From Bacteriovoracaceae bacterium UBA6200 (GTDB lineage: Bacteria; Bdellovibrionota; Bacteriovoracia; Bacteriovoracales; Bacteriovoracaceae), in contig DISW01000023.1 in assembly GCA_002422605.1 (NCBI GenBank), forward strand, positions 248,001 through 312,000: a stretch of DNA of 64,000 nt. The letters run 5' to 3'. The notes under the pieces are model-generated. The model was not told the DNA's origin and searched no databases. It saw only the letters and a program-made list of their open reading frames with translations. How positions within the stretch are numbered: position 1 is the first letter of the stretch; every line of letters begins with the position of its first letter. The position numbers were made by a program, and so were the translations under genes. This document shows, one piece after another, positions 8,089 through 16,772 of the stretch.

Positions 8089-9587
8089 TGAAGACACTTT
8101 TAGTCTTATTTTTTATAGGAATCTTTTTTCATCACTCTCAAGTGAAGGCCGGGGGATTTTCTTTTAATCCCACTATAAATACTTATCAAGAGATCTGTCT
8201 AACTGAAGGTATCCGCCCGGTAAATTCATCGTTAAAGACAATGTGCCAGGTGATAGTTAAAAGCCAGACTTGTAAATCTGTTCCGGCCACTGACCTTCTT
8301 CGTTGTAGTGAGATAGAAAGACCGATTGCTCTTAATAGCTGGGATTATATTAAAGGCTGTGCTCAAGGTGTATTGAATTCTGTTGAAGAAATTCTGAAGT
8401 TCCTTTGGAGCATCATGGAACTGGCATGGGATGGTGATAAACGAGGAGCTCTTTCGGATGAAGCCTCTGAGTTCATGGGAATCGCCAAGCTCTATCTTCA
8501 CACTGAATATCAAAAAGCTTTAGCAAAAAGTCCTCCGCCAATGAAGGAAACGAAGGCCCTTATGGCGATGGGTGGAGCAATCGGTTCTCTCGTCCTGGAT
8601 AAAGTCACTGAAATGGTTGCCAATGAATATGATGAATTTGGATGTCTACGTTCAGAAGCAAAATCAAAGTATATCTGTAAAGTCCTGGGGGACGTCTTCA
8701 TACCTCCTGCCGGTATTGTGGCGCTAATTAAGGTGGGACCTAAACTTGCGATGAAGCAGTTTCCTCACCTAAAAAAAGCGGCCGCTCCACCTAAAAAATC
8801 TATAGCTCCAAAATCTCTCTTTGCTCAGTATCCAAACTTACAAAAAACAATTGATAACATTAAAATTAATGGAGGGGTAAGCATTTCCCATCCAAGGGAG
8901 ATCCCCTTTCAAAAGTCTAATGAGTTCCGGCCGATAAAAGACGCAGAGATGTTAAAAAGGGCGGAGGATTTGCCGCCCAATATTCAGGACACGATTGTTG
9001 GCGTTTACAATTCGCTTGGTGATAAAAAAGTTTTGGAACCATATTTTAAAAACCTTGTGAAAGAAAGTGCTGAATGGATGGCCAAGAAGGGAAGACCGCA
9101 AGACTTAGAACTATTAAAGAAAGGTGTGGTGAGTGAGCACGCCATATCAGTCATCCTGATTAAACGCTTTAAGGCGAATGGAGATAATCAATTCACCACT
9201 ATGATGCCAAGAAGAAGCGACAGAATCATTAGCGTTGGTGCTAAAGATATCAGGGTCAGTGACATGGCCAATGATAATGATGCATTCCGGACGGCGATCA
9301 GAACAGGTCCTTTTTTAGACCGCGTCTTTGAAGGAAAGGCTGCTAACCGCGACGGTCATGGAGTTATTAATCACATGATTCAAAGAGATATTGTAAAAGA
9401 TGTCGTGAAAAAAGAAATGAAAGGCAATTCGCAGGAGTTTTATAATTATCTTGGTTCAAAAAAAGGTGTTAACTGGTGGTCTGATCTCTTTGACTCAGGA
9501 GAAGGAACGAGAACATTCACACGGCCGGAAAATATTTCAAATTACATGCATCATAACTTAACTGAGGGTAAGGTCAGGAATGACTAA
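8085..9587 (+). CDS. Large exported protein of unknown function
   Basis: 500 residues with a signal peptide (cut near VKA, residue 22). Residues about 30-210 are cysteine-containing and helical, with a hydrophobic patch around FIPPAGIVALIKVGPKL. A Pro/Lys-rich linker (about 225-245) follows. The C-terminal half carries SDRIISVG, KAANRDGHGVINHMIQRD and NWWSDLFDSG, a histidine/aspartate-rich region that looks enzymatic but matches nothing I know. Translationally coupled to the 164-residue secreted protein before it and overlapping the DUF309 gene after it by 8 bases. The layout would suit an exported effector and partner, but that is speculation. Confidence 0.7.
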   Translation: MMKTLLVLFFIGIFFHHSQVKAGGFSFNPTINTYQEICLTEGIRPVNSSLKTMCQVIVKSQTCKSVPATDLLRCSEIERPIALNSWDYIKGCAQGVLNSVEEILKFLWSIMELAWDGDKRGALSDEASEFMGIAKLYLHTEYQKALAKSPPPMKETKALMAMGGAIGSLVLDKVTEMVANEYDEFGCLRSEAKSKYICKVLGDVFIPPAGIVALIKVGPKLAMKQFPHLKKAAAPPKKSIAPKSLFAQYPNLQKTIDNIKINGGVSISHPREIPFQKSNEFRPIKDAEMLKRAEDLPPNIQDTIVGVYNSLGDKKVLEPYFKNLVKESAEWMAKKGRPQDLELLKKGVVSEHAISVILIKRFKANGDNQFTTMMPRRSDRIISVGAKDIRVSDMANDNDAFRTAIRTGPFLDRVFEGKAANRDGHGVINHMIQRDIVKDVVKKEMKGNSQEFYNYLGSKKGVNWWSDLFDSGEGTRTFTRPENISNYMHHNLTEGKVRND

Positions 9588-10068
9588 AAGACGTTATTCT
9601 GAGCAAAGTTTTCCCTCTTATGTTTTTATCCCTGGCCAGAATCCTCATCCTAAAAAAGAGGGAGGGCACATGGAAGGGAAAAGTGAGCCTATTGCCGCTC
9701 CTCTGGATTTAGAGCATCCTGAAACGTCTCCTGAATTTTGTTATGGAATCGACCTCTTTAATCACCGCTACTATTGGGAAAGCCATGTCTATTTTGAGGC
9801 CTTATGGAATGCACATAGGCGGCACGGAGTTGTGGCCGATTTCCTAAAGGCCCTGATAAAGCTCTCGGCCGCAGGGGTAAAAAATAACCTTCTCCAACCA
9901 GATTCAGTTCAGGGGCACTATCACCGAGCGATAGATTTATTAGAGGACATTAAACTGAAAGAGGGAGCAGATTTTCTGGGATTTAATCTTAATCAACTAC
10001 TGGGGGAAATTAGAAATATTCTGAATACTCACAGTGGTGAAATCTTCCTTCATCCTTCCTGGGATTAA
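9580..10068 (+). CDS. DUF309-family protein
   Basis: 162 residues, cytoplasmic, no signal peptide. The core reads FNHRYYWESHVYFEALWNAHRR followed by FLKALIKLSAAGVK and a final helix; this E-x-H-E/W pattern in a small helical bundle is typical of DUF309, for which no function is established. The N-terminus has FPSYVFIPGQNPHP, a proline-rich lead often seen before this domain. It overlaps the preceding gene by 8 bases and the convergent downstream gene by 72 bases. Confidence 0.72.
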   Translation: MTKRRYSEQSFPSYVFIPGQNPHPKKEGGHMEGKSEPIAAPLDLEHPETSPEFCYGIDLFNHRYYWESHVYFEALWNAHRRHGVVADFLKALIKLSAAGVKNNLLQPDSVQGHYHRAIDLLEDIKLKEGADFLGFNLNQLLGEIRNILNTHSGEIFLHPSWD

Positions 10069-11058
10069 ATTATTCAAAATAAAATCCGAGACCTCATTGA
10101 GATGAGTTTTTTGAATTCTTTCATCCATTATTCGATGATCATTCTTCGTGAGGTTTATCTCTTTAAGTATGACCGTTTGATCAAATAGAATTCTATGCTC
10201 TAAGTTAAAGGAAGTTTGACGACACTTTCGGGCCTTACACCAATCATAGTATGAGAGGCTTCTCTCGCCATTAAATGGAATAAATCGCATCTTATCCAAA
10301 AGCCCTAAGGAGCTTGGAAGACTTACTTCAGGAGAAGCATACATTGTGTATTGAAGGTAGGTTTGCTCAAAGGCGACAAAACTTGAAATGAACTGCTCCG
10401 GTGTAGTAGCAGTGAAGGCTTTTCGTAAGCGCTTCATTAATTCTTTTTGCTTCCTTGACGGGAAATGGGGAAATATTTCATCTAATACTTTTTTGCTCGT
10501 CGTAGTCTGTAACATTTGGTCCACAGCATCCTGACCACATATCACACTCGCCCCTAAACTCCAGCTCAGAGTCTTATAAAGGAAGAGGCTATGATTCATA
10601 AGGGTTTTAGCGAGGAGGCGTGGTACAGTTCGTACAACTGTGCCGAGAATCTCTCCACTAATATAAGATCTATCCTCTTGCCCGATAGCTTCCTTTGGGT
10701 ATCGCTCCCAGTAATGATAGCGGACGAGGCGACCCAAATGATGAGAAGCATTGGCATAGACGTAAGTCATGCTGTTTTCCTGGCCGTGAGAGCGAAGACT
10801 TAATTCGAGGTAACTTTGAGTCACTAATTGGTTTTTTAAAACATCGTGATCAAAGTCATTTAGTTCAGTCTGATTAAGGAGCTTATCAATATGTGAAGAC
10901 ATGATGGTAAACCAAAAATCAGCACTATTTCTCTTAGAGGAACATAACTCTGCCTGACTTCCCGGAGAGAGATAAAAGACCTCAGGTAAAATTTTAGCAG
11001 ACCCTATTAAAGGATAAAATAGCGTGAAATGGGCGAGCAGCAAGTAAAGGGGCTTCAT
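9997..11058 (-). CDS. Secreted protein of unknown function
   Basis: 353 residues with a signal peptide (1-21, cut near GSA). Mostly helical by composition, with Cys residues at AELCSSK, VICGQD and WCKARKCRQ that could pair in the periplasm. No family recognised. Its 3' end overlaps the convergent DUF309 gene by 72 bases, the longest tail-to-tail overlap in the window. No obvious ribosome site precedes the ATG. Confidence 0.65.
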   Translation of the reverse strand: MKPLYLLLAHFTLFYPLIGSAKILPEVFYLSPGSQAELCSSKRNSADFWFTIMSSHIDKLLNQTELNDFDHDVLKNQLVTQSYLELSLRSHGQENSMTYVYANASHHLGRLVRYHYWERYPKEAIGQEDRSYISGEILGTVVRTVPRLLAKTLMNHSLFLYKTLSWSLGASVICGQDAVDQMLQTTTSKKVLDEIFPHFPSRKQKELMKRLRKAFTATTPEQFISSFVAFEQTYLQYTMYASPEVSLPSSLGLLDKMRFIPFNGERSLSYYDWCKARKCRQTSFNLEHRILFDQTVILKEINLTKNDHRIMDERIQKTHLNEVSDFILNNLIPGRMKEDFTTVSIQNISNFPQ

Positions 11059-11156
11059 ATCCCTTAAAACCTATCATTATTATACCTGATATTGGAACAG
11101 TGAAACTCAAAAATGGCCGCTTTAAGAGCTAATCGAAAGATGAGATACTAAACCTT

Positions 11157-12017
11157 ATGATAAATCGACGTTTGTTTATGGGGACATTAATGGGGGGAGT
11201 TATGGGGAGCTTATTATATAAAACAATAAAAGAGGATGGCATGGTTAGAATGCCTGCACTTTTTGTTGGCCATGGCTCACCAATGAACGCGATCGAGAAG
11301 AATGATTTTACGGATTTTCTTATGAACTATTCGGAGACTCTTCCTTCTCCCCAGGCCATATTATGTATCTCGGCCCACTGGGAAACTATTGGTACGAAAG
11401 TATTAAAAGCGGATCCTCCAAAAACGATTCATGATTTCTACGGTTTTCCGACTGAACTTTATCAGATCCAGTATCCCTCGAAAGGGGCCCCGATTGTGGC
11501 AGACAGAATTGTGGATTTACTTCGTCAGCATCATGCAGTCACTGATACAGAGTGGGGACTTGATCATGGAACATGGAGCATACTCAAACATCTTTATCCA
11601 AAGGCCAATATCCCGGTGCTGCAACTAAGCCTTAATCGGAATATGACTTTTTCTCAACATTTGGATCTTGCCCGAGACCTCAGACCCTTGCGGGATGAAG
11701 GTGTTCTGATTGTTGGAAGCGGAAATATTACTCACAATTTAAGAAGAGTAAATTGGGAAGGTGATGCTCCTCCAATGGATTGGGCCGTGGAATTTGATGA
11801 AATGATTAAGAAGGCCATCATTGAAAGAAATAATAAACTGTTGCTTAAACAGGAATCTAAACTTGATTCTTTATGGTCGGTGGCGCACCCTTCCTTAGAG
11901 CATTATCTGCCGTTACTCTATGCTTATGGCGCCTCCGATGAAAAAGATCAGGCCCAGTTTGTTTATGAAGGGATCCAGTTAGGTTCTTTATCTATGCGCT
12001 CAGTTCTTTTTAGTTAA
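11157..12017 (+). CDS. ygiD: DODA-type extradiol dioxygenase (YgiD-like) with a Tat-like N-terminus
   Basis: 286 residues. The catalytic part matches 4,5-DOPA dioxygenase YgiD: GHGSPMNAI (His39), ISAHWE (His74), DFYGFP, LYQIQYP, WGLDHGTWS and GSGNITHNLR. The family uses a single Zn or Fe ion to open catecholic rings. Unlike typical YgiD it has an extra N-terminal segment of about 30 residues with NRRLFMG followed by a hydrophobic run, which resembles a twin-arginine signal or membrane anchor. A second ATG at codon 32 would give a YgiD-sized cytosolic protein, so the start decides its location. Confidence 0.85.
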   Translation: MINRRLFMGTLMGGVMGSLLYKTIKEDGMVRMPALFVGHGSPMNAIEKNDFTDFLMNYSETLPSPQAILCISAHWETIGTKVLKADPPKTIHDFYGFPTELYQIQYPSKGAPIVADRIVDLLRQHHAVTDTEWGLDHGTWSILKHLYPKANIPVLQLSLNRNMTFSQHLDLARDLRPLRDEGVLIVGSGNITHNLRRVNWEGDAPPMDWAVEFDEMIKKAIIERNNKLLLKQESKLDSLWSVAHPSLEHYLPLLYAYGASDEKDQAQFVYEGIQLGSLSMRSVLFS

Positions 12018-12041
12018 TGTATAACACTCCATTTCCTTTGC

Positions 12042-12062
12042 ACTATGGTCATTTGTTTTGAC
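12042..12062. promoter_or_regulatory. Inverted repeat upstream of yceI
   Basis: ATGGTCA and TGACCAT arms of 7 bases separated by 7 bases, lying between ygiD and yceI, about 45 bases before the yceI ATG. No T-run follows, so an operator is more likely than a terminator. The bound protein is unknown. Confidence 0.35.
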
Positions 12063-12106
12063 CATGGTGTGTTTGATACCCTTTTGAAATTGAAAAGGAG
12101 TTATCT

Positions 12107-12712
12107 ATGAAAGCATTTTTTACAGCGCTCTCTTTAATGTCATTAGTCAGTTTAAATGGTCATGCGGCAGTAGGTAAGCTGGTTCCAGGCGTCTATGAAA
12201 TTGACCCTGCCCATACTCGAGTCTCATTTTTGATTGATCACTTTGTCATTTCTCAAGTTGAAGGCCGCTTCAATGATGTCAAAGGAACATTCACGTTGAA
12301 TGAAAAGGTCGCCAATTGCAAAATCGATGTAACTATTCCGACCGCCTCCCTGGATACGGGTGTGGCCAAGCGTGATGAACATTTAAAGAGTGCCGATTTT
12401 CTGGAAGTATCTAAGTATCCTCAAATGACTTTTAAAAGTAAAAAGTGCACCGGAACACTTGAAGACTTTAAAGCGATAGGGGATCTCACGATTAAAGGAG
12501 TGAAGAAAGAAGTCGTTTTGGATGGGAAATATTTGGGAACCGTTGTGGACACCTGGAAGAACACCCGTGCCGCAGTCAGTGCTGAAGGAAAAATCAGCCG
12601 AAAAGATTTTAACATCCTCTACGCTGATGCGATTGAGGCCGGACCGGCAGTAGGCGATGAAGTGACGATTAAGATCATCTCTGAAGGAATTCATCAGGCG
12701 AAGAAAAAATAA
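12107..12712 (+). CDS. yceI: YceI-family periplasmic lipid-binding-like protein
   Basis: 201 residues with a signal peptide (1-20, cut after HAA). Lipocalin-like YceI family blocks are YEIDPAHTRVSFLIDHF, KRDEHLKSADFL, YPQMTFKS and LTIKGVKKEVVLDG. Relatives bind isoprenoid chains in the periplasm; the exact role is not established. Strong ribosome site AAAAGGAG. A 14-bp hairpin follows the stop. Confidence 0.93.
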   Translation: MKAFFTALSLMSLVSLNGHAAVGKLVPGVYEIDPAHTRVSFLIDHFVISQVEGRFNDVKGTFTLNEKVANCKIDVTIPTASLDTGVAKRDEHLKSADFLEVSKYPQMTFKSKKCTGTLEDFKAIGDLTIKGVKKEVVLDGKYLGTVVDTWKNTRAAVSAEGKISRKDFNILYADAIEAGPAVGDEVTIKIISEGIHQAKKK

Positions 12713-12723
12713 TTTTTATTATT

Positions 12724-12756
12724 CAATCAGAAAAGGGATGGACCCTTTTCTGATTG
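12724..12756. terminator. Bidirectional hairpin between yceI and the transglutaminase-like gene
   Basis: A perfect 14-bp stem (CAATCAGAAAAGGG pairing with its complement) with a 5-base loop sits between two convergent genes. AT-rich sequence flanks it, but neither side has a long T-run. Its position between two 3' ends makes termination the likely job. Confidence 0.75.
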
Positions 12757-12765
12757 ATGTAATGC

Positions 12766-13938
12766 TTATCTTCTTAACGGAGTATAAATATACTTTAAAC
12801 CTGCAAGTGGCATCGGTGAGTTTTTAAATGCCTTCGATCTTCCGTACATCCAAAGAAAATCGGGGCGTGTTCCTGTGATCCATTCTCCACCAATAACATT
12901 TCCACGATAATCGAGTTCTACGATATATTCATAATTCTTTGATAGAAATTTTTGATGAGGAGTGAGAGTTACCGGTAGTTTTGAGACGAAGTTTTGATTT
13001 CCGGCCGCGGCAAGTTCCGGAGTGTAAAACTTTAATTCTTCACCATAAACCATATTAGTTTTCACTCTTATCCTTCTCTCAATACCTTGAGAACGGTGAG
13101 CCCCTGTCACTGCTTCTTCGCCCTGGATGCTGGTGCTGAAGCCGGTGATGGGCTGGTTCCAGACGTCTCCGTAACGATCAATATCAGCGACGAAACCTTT
13201 TCCAAGAAGACCCAGCATGTTTGATAAGACGACATGGAAGGCCCCTGCGTTTACGTCTTTACACTTGGGTGAGTTGGCATCTTGTTCTGAAGGAGGATTT
13301 GGGTTGCGATCCCGTTCATCACCTTCACCTTCTACTTTTCCTGAAACACTACAGCGAGCTCCCACAAAACCGAAAATTTCACCCTTAAAGTTATAGGATT
13401 CATGCAACGTCAGAAGTGCTTTCACATCCGAAGACCCAAAAGGCACTTTGATGCCGTCTCTATTGGCTATGACTACTGGCTGCGGCTCTGGATAGTGAGA
13501 CGCGGCTTGAGCCCAACCATGGCAAAGACCTTCCCACCACAAGTCACGAGGGCTGTAGAGAGAAAATGATTTTCGGGTCAATGTGTAGTTATAATCATTA
13601 TTGGCAATATCATAAAGTTCGGAAGGGGATAGTCTGGATAATTCTTCCGAATTCATTTTCTGCAGTTCTGCTTTTGTATGAAGCCGGTATTTGAAAGGCT
13701 GAGGGTCTGGATGATTCCATCTATAAGAAACACCGCCTTTATTAAAAGGCCAGTAACTTTCCGACCACCCTAAACGATCATCAGATAATGTCCCTGATGT
13801 CGGAAGATCGCCAAAGTTCAGAACCAAATTCATTCCAGCAATTCTTTTAAAATTATTGGGATGGTTTGTTCCGTCATAGACTTCTGCAAAAGTTGGTGGG
13901 ATTGAAGACAAGAGAAGACCTAAGACGATAAACTTCAT
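12766..13938 (-). CDS. Secreted transglutaminase-elicitor family homologue
   Basis: 390 residues from the ATG that follows an AAAGGAG ribosome site; the frame extends 9 codons further but without a site. Signal peptide 1-18 (cut after TFA). The core reads WWEGLCHGWAQAASHYPEP (Cys139), VPFGSSDVKALL, NAGAFHVVLSN (His235) and GFVADIDRYGDVWNQPI (Asp252 or Asp254), ending with YIVELDYRGNVIGGEW and RPDFLWM. This is the layout of the oomycete GP42 transglutaminase elicitor, known also from some bacteria. Probable role: cross-linking or hydrolysis at protein glutamine outside the cell. Recognition is from memory; targets are unknown. Confidence 0.78.
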   Translation of the reverse strand: MKFIVLGLLLSSIPPTFAEVYDGTNHPNNFKRIAGMNLVLNFGDLPTSGTLSDDRLGWSESYWPFNKGGVSYRWNHPDPQPFKYRLHTKAELQKMNSEELSRLSPSELYDIANNDYNYTLTRKSFSLYSPRDLWWEGLCHGWAQAASHYPEPQPVVIANRDGIKVPFGSSDVKALLTLHESYNFKGEIFGFVGARCSVSGKVEGEGDERDRNPNPPSEQDANSPKCKDVNAGAFHVVLSNMLGLLGKGFVADIDRYGDVWNQPITGFSTSIQGEEAVTGAHRSQGIERRIRVKTNMVYGEELKFYTPELAAAGNQNFVSKLPVTLTPHQKFLSKNYEYIVELDYRGNVIGGEWITGTRPDFLWMYGRSKAFKNSPMPLAGLKYIYTPLRR

Positions 13939-14045
13939 ATGTTCTCCTTTAGTGAAGTTAAGCAATGAAGTTTATAACCGAGGAGTATTTTTTGCTCAAT
14001 CAGATGAAGTGAAAATTTGCATGAAGCGATTAAGTATTGGCTTTA

Positions 14046-14074
14046 AATAGAGAGGGCCAAAGGACCTCTCTATT
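14046..14074 (-). terminator. Terminator hairpin covering a lipoprotein stop codon
   Basis: 10-bp arms (AATAGAGAGG and complement) with a 9-base loop. The TAG stop of the minus-strand lipoprotein lies inside the arm. Only a short T-stretch follows on that strand, so strength is uncertain. Confidence 0.5.
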
Positions 14075-14849
14075 CACCCTCTGGCGTTAATTCAACAGGA
14101 CGACTTTTTACTTTCCATAACACACCACAAGCAACGGGGAGAGTCTTGTAGGCCGAGTCACTTCCTATACTTGCAACTGTTTTAGGCAATTCTTTTTTGT
14201 CATTTGTTCCCTGAATCAGAACTACTCTACCTGGGAATGTGAGTCCTTCTTCTTCTTCAAGCTTAATCATATTGTCTTCTGGATTTTGATCTACAGCTTT
14301 CAAGTCATTAAACATGCGAGAAAAACTTGCTGTCCGGTTATAAAAATATTTTCCGGTGTTCACATCTCCTCTAGGAAATTGATTAAAGCCTAGTTCTTGA
14401 GAATCAAGATTTTCATCAAAGGGAATAGTGATCTGTCCAATGGCCACCAGGGCTTCTTTGATATCGATATAAGCATCTTTATTTAAATCGTCATTGATAG
14501 TGGGACATCTCCTTCCGGTATAAATGGCCTGGCGATGTTCCACGTCTCCTTTAGGAGCATATTTAAGTCTGACATAGGCATTAAATGTATCATCAATTCT
14601 TTCTACTCCTGCCATTCCTACTTTTAGAAAATGAAGATTAACATTCATAGGGATTAAGTCCGCTGCGTAGAAACCCTCTATGTTTGAACCATCGGGAGCC
14701 ATGACCTCATTTTGTGAGACGTCATTTCCCACCGGCTGCTCTCCGGGCCCAACCTCTAGTTGAGGAGAATTTGATTTGATACTTTCACCACACGAAGTGA
14801 GAAATAAAAGTATTGCTAGCGGCAATGTCGTTCGGACCAATTTTTTCAT
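14070..14849 (-). CDS. Lipoprotein with EF-hand-like loop, paralogue of the divergent neighbour
   Basis: 259 residues from the ATG after AGAGGG; an upstream in-frame start would add 22 residues ahead of the signal and is rejected. Lipobox LTSC. The mature region shows YTGRRCPTINDD then a canonical 12-residue calcium-loop pattern DLNKDAYIDIKE, then IPFDENL, PRGDVNTGKYFYN and LTFPGRVVLIQG, ending in LPVACGVLW. The same ordered blocks occur in the divergently transcribed lipoprotein at 15013. The function of the family is unknown; surface-exposed calcium-binding is plausible. Confidence 0.75.
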   Translation of the reverse strand: MKKLVRTTLPLAILLFLTSCGESIKSNSPQLEVGPGEQPVGNDVSQNEVMAPDGSNIEGFYAADLIPMNVNLHFLKVGMAGVERIDDTFNAYVRLKYAPKGDVEHRQAIYTGRRCPTINDDLNKDAYIDIKEALVAIGQITIPFDENLDSQELGFNQFPRGDVNTGKYFYNRTASFSRMFNDLKAVDQNPEDNMIKLEEEEGLTFPGRVVLIQGTNDKKELPKTVASIGSDSAYKTLPVACGVLWKVKSRPVELTPEGE

Positions 14850-15012
14850 TATTCCCTCTTGGTTAGTTGAGTTCAAAAGCATTTTATCTTGTGAGGATAA
14901 TCTTTTTTTGTCCACTAAAGGAGTTTCTTAAGAATGGTTAAGCGCGCAGTCCGCAGATTATGGCATTAGCTTTGCGAGTGATGATCGAGTTCTTTCTTAC
15001 AGGAGGTTTGTA

Positions 15013-16122
15013 ATGACTAATTTGAATTCCCGGAAGCTCAGTACGCTTCTGATGTTTTTGTTACTTTTAAATTTCTTTGCTGCTTGCGGCAGTGATGATG
15101 ACGATGATGGAGGAGGTACTGCAAATCCAAATCCTCCTCAAAGTGAAGAAGTGCCTGATCAAGGTGTGTATAATTTCCGTCTTCTTCCAATCAATAACAA
15201 TGTTTCAGGTTCCTCTGAAATAGATGGCGTCATTAACATTCAAGCCGACCAGGTCCAGATTAATCTCGATGCAGATGATACGCCACGACTTATCGTCCAT
15301 AGGCAGCATGTTTTCGTTGGCGCTGCTTGTCCGACCATGGCCAATGACACCAATGGTGACGGGTTTGTGGATGTGAATGAAGCAGAAGCCGCGACAGGAT
15401 TAGGGCTTATTCCATTAGATGATGATTTAAGCGCTCAAAGTGCGGGTAATACCTTTCCAAGGGCAGATCTGAATGGGAACTATAAATATGAAGAAAGTGC
15501 TTCATTAACCCAAATGCTCGCCGATCTGCGCGCCGATGATACTGATGCATCAGATGGATTGGGTAAACTTGGTGCAACTGAGAATTTAAACTTACCTGGT
15601 CGTGTGGTCATGGTTCAGGGAATAAGTCCTTTAACGGAGCTTCCTGATTCCGTGGGAACAAGAGGAAATGCTCTAGCGCAAGATACTCTTCCCATTGCTT
15701 GTGGAGTTATTACCCGAACATCAAATGAGGAAATTCCTCCAACTCAGGAGTGTCCTGCCCAAAAATCTTTCAACACTCGTCTTTCTAATGAACTACTGAT
15801 TAGTGGTGACCGTTGTAGCGGCGGAGAAACAGTTGAGGTAGATGTTAATGGTCAGAATCAGGTATTTGTTTGTCGGGCCGATCAATGGCTTCTCACCGTT
15901 GATAACGTGAACACCTGTACGCCGGAAGGTTGTACTGAGGTCGGTGTGCAAAAGGCGATTGGAACACTTACTCGTGATGAAGAGTCTTCTAGTCCTCCAG
16001 AGCAATGTACTTTTGAAATGAGTGCCATTAGCCCTCTTGGAGAAGCACAACGTGAAATACTTGATAATCATGAGGTGAAATTTCCAGCAGAAGGAGAACC
16101 AATCGTTGTTCCGGAAAATTAA
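15013..16122 (+). CDS. Larger lipoprotein paralogue with EF-hand-like loop and cysteine-rich tail
   Basis: 369 residues with ribosome site ACAGGAGG. The lipoprotein signal ends at AACG, followed by an acidic run (DDDDD) and a Gly/Pro linker. The central domain repeats the neighbour's blocks: FVGAACPTMAND, a perfect EF-hand-like loop DTNGDGFVDVNE, IPLDDDL, NLPGRVVMVQG and LPIACGV. An extra C-terminal region (about 245-369) has paired cysteines (QECPAQK, GDRCSGGE, VFVCRADQW, CTPEGC, PEQCTFE) and looks like a separate disulfide-bonded module. Divergent from its paralogue, sharing a 163-base intergenic region. Confidence 0.75.
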   Translation: MTNLNSRKLSTLLMFLLLLNFFAACGSDDDDDGGGTANPNPPQSEEVPDQGVYNFRLLPINNNVSGSSEIDGVINIQADQVQINLDADDTPRLIVHRQHVFVGAACPTMANDTNGDGFVDVNEAEAATGLGLIPLDDDLSAQSAGNTFPRADLNGNYKYEESASLTQMLADLRADDTDASDGLGKLGATENLNLPGRVVMVQGISPLTELPDSVGTRGNALAQDTLPIACGVITRTSNEEIPPTQECPAQKSFNTRLSNELLISGDRCSGGETVEVDVNGQNQVFVCRADQWLLTVDNVNTCTPEGCTEVGVQKAIGTLTRDEESSSPPEQCTFEMSAISPLGEAQREILDNHEVKFPAEGEPIVVPEN

Positions 16123-16254
16123 GTAACTAGCTTAATTAAATCTTAGGGAAAGATCCATGTTAAAAACATTCTCTTTCCTTGGGAAGTTTTTTAAAATTCT
16201 ATTAATCCTCAAGGTTTCTTAATTAGAATCTCTATTAAGCGCCGGGAGTGATAA

Positions 16255-16282
16255 CAAATGGCCGTTTTGATACGGCCATTTG
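16255..16282 (+). promoter_or_regulatory. Hairpin in the leader of the BON-protein gene
   Basis: A perfect 11-bp inverted repeat (CAAATGGCCGT and complement) with a 6-base loop, ending about 10 bases before the AAAGGAG ribosome site. No T-run follows. It may be an operator or an mRNA leader structure, or a remnant terminator for the upstream lipoprotein gene. Confidence 0.4.
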
Positions 16283-16304
16283 TATTTCAACAAAGGAGTT
16301 TTTT

Positions 16305-16772
16305 GTGAGTCCACAAAAAGATAATTGGGGTCATGGAGGATTCAGTGATCAATACGATAACGGCCGTTTGAGGAGCGTCGATCGAGATCAACATCCAGGA
16401 GGAGTGACAGGAATTCCTTTTGATGACGACTTTGATATTGAGACTAATGATTACTTTCCGGATCACGGTGAAAGTAGAGTTAAAAGCCGAGGATTTTATC
16501 ATTATGATGGCTCTAAGCCCGATAATCAAAGCTTTGAAGGTCTAGGTCCAAAAGGATGGAAAAGAACAGATGAGCGTATTAAAGAAGATGTTTGCCTGGC
16601 CTTAGATCGAAGTACTGAAGTAGATGCTTCTGGACTCGAAGTTGAAGTTGAAGAAGGTTGTGTGAGCTTAAAAGGTGAAATTAAATCAGTTGGAATGAGG
16701 AGGGTAGCGGAGGATTTAATTGAAAGTATTCCTGGCGTCGTTGATGTCTTCAGCCAGCTTCGAATTACATGA
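16305..16772 (+). CDS. BON-domain protein, cytoplasmic
   Basis: 155 residues starting at GTG, chosen because AAAGGAG lies 7 bases upstream; the ATG at 16248 precedes the leader hairpin. No signal peptide. The N-terminal half is acidic, Gly/Asp-rich and probably disordered. Residues about 88-154 form a BON domain (DERIKEDVCLALDR, LEVEVEEGCVSLKGEI, VAEDLIESIPGVVDVFSQL), a fold that binds phospholipid or other ligands. A second BON protein of the same build lies at 41524. Confidence 0.8.
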   Translation: MSPQKDNWGHGGFSDQYDNGRLRSVDRDQHPGGVTGIPFDDDFDIETNDYFPDHGESRVKSRGFYHYDGSKPDNQSFEGLGPKGWKRTDERIKEDVCLALDRSTEVDASGLEVEVEEGCVSLKGEIKSVGMRRVAEDLIESIPGVVDVFSQLRIT

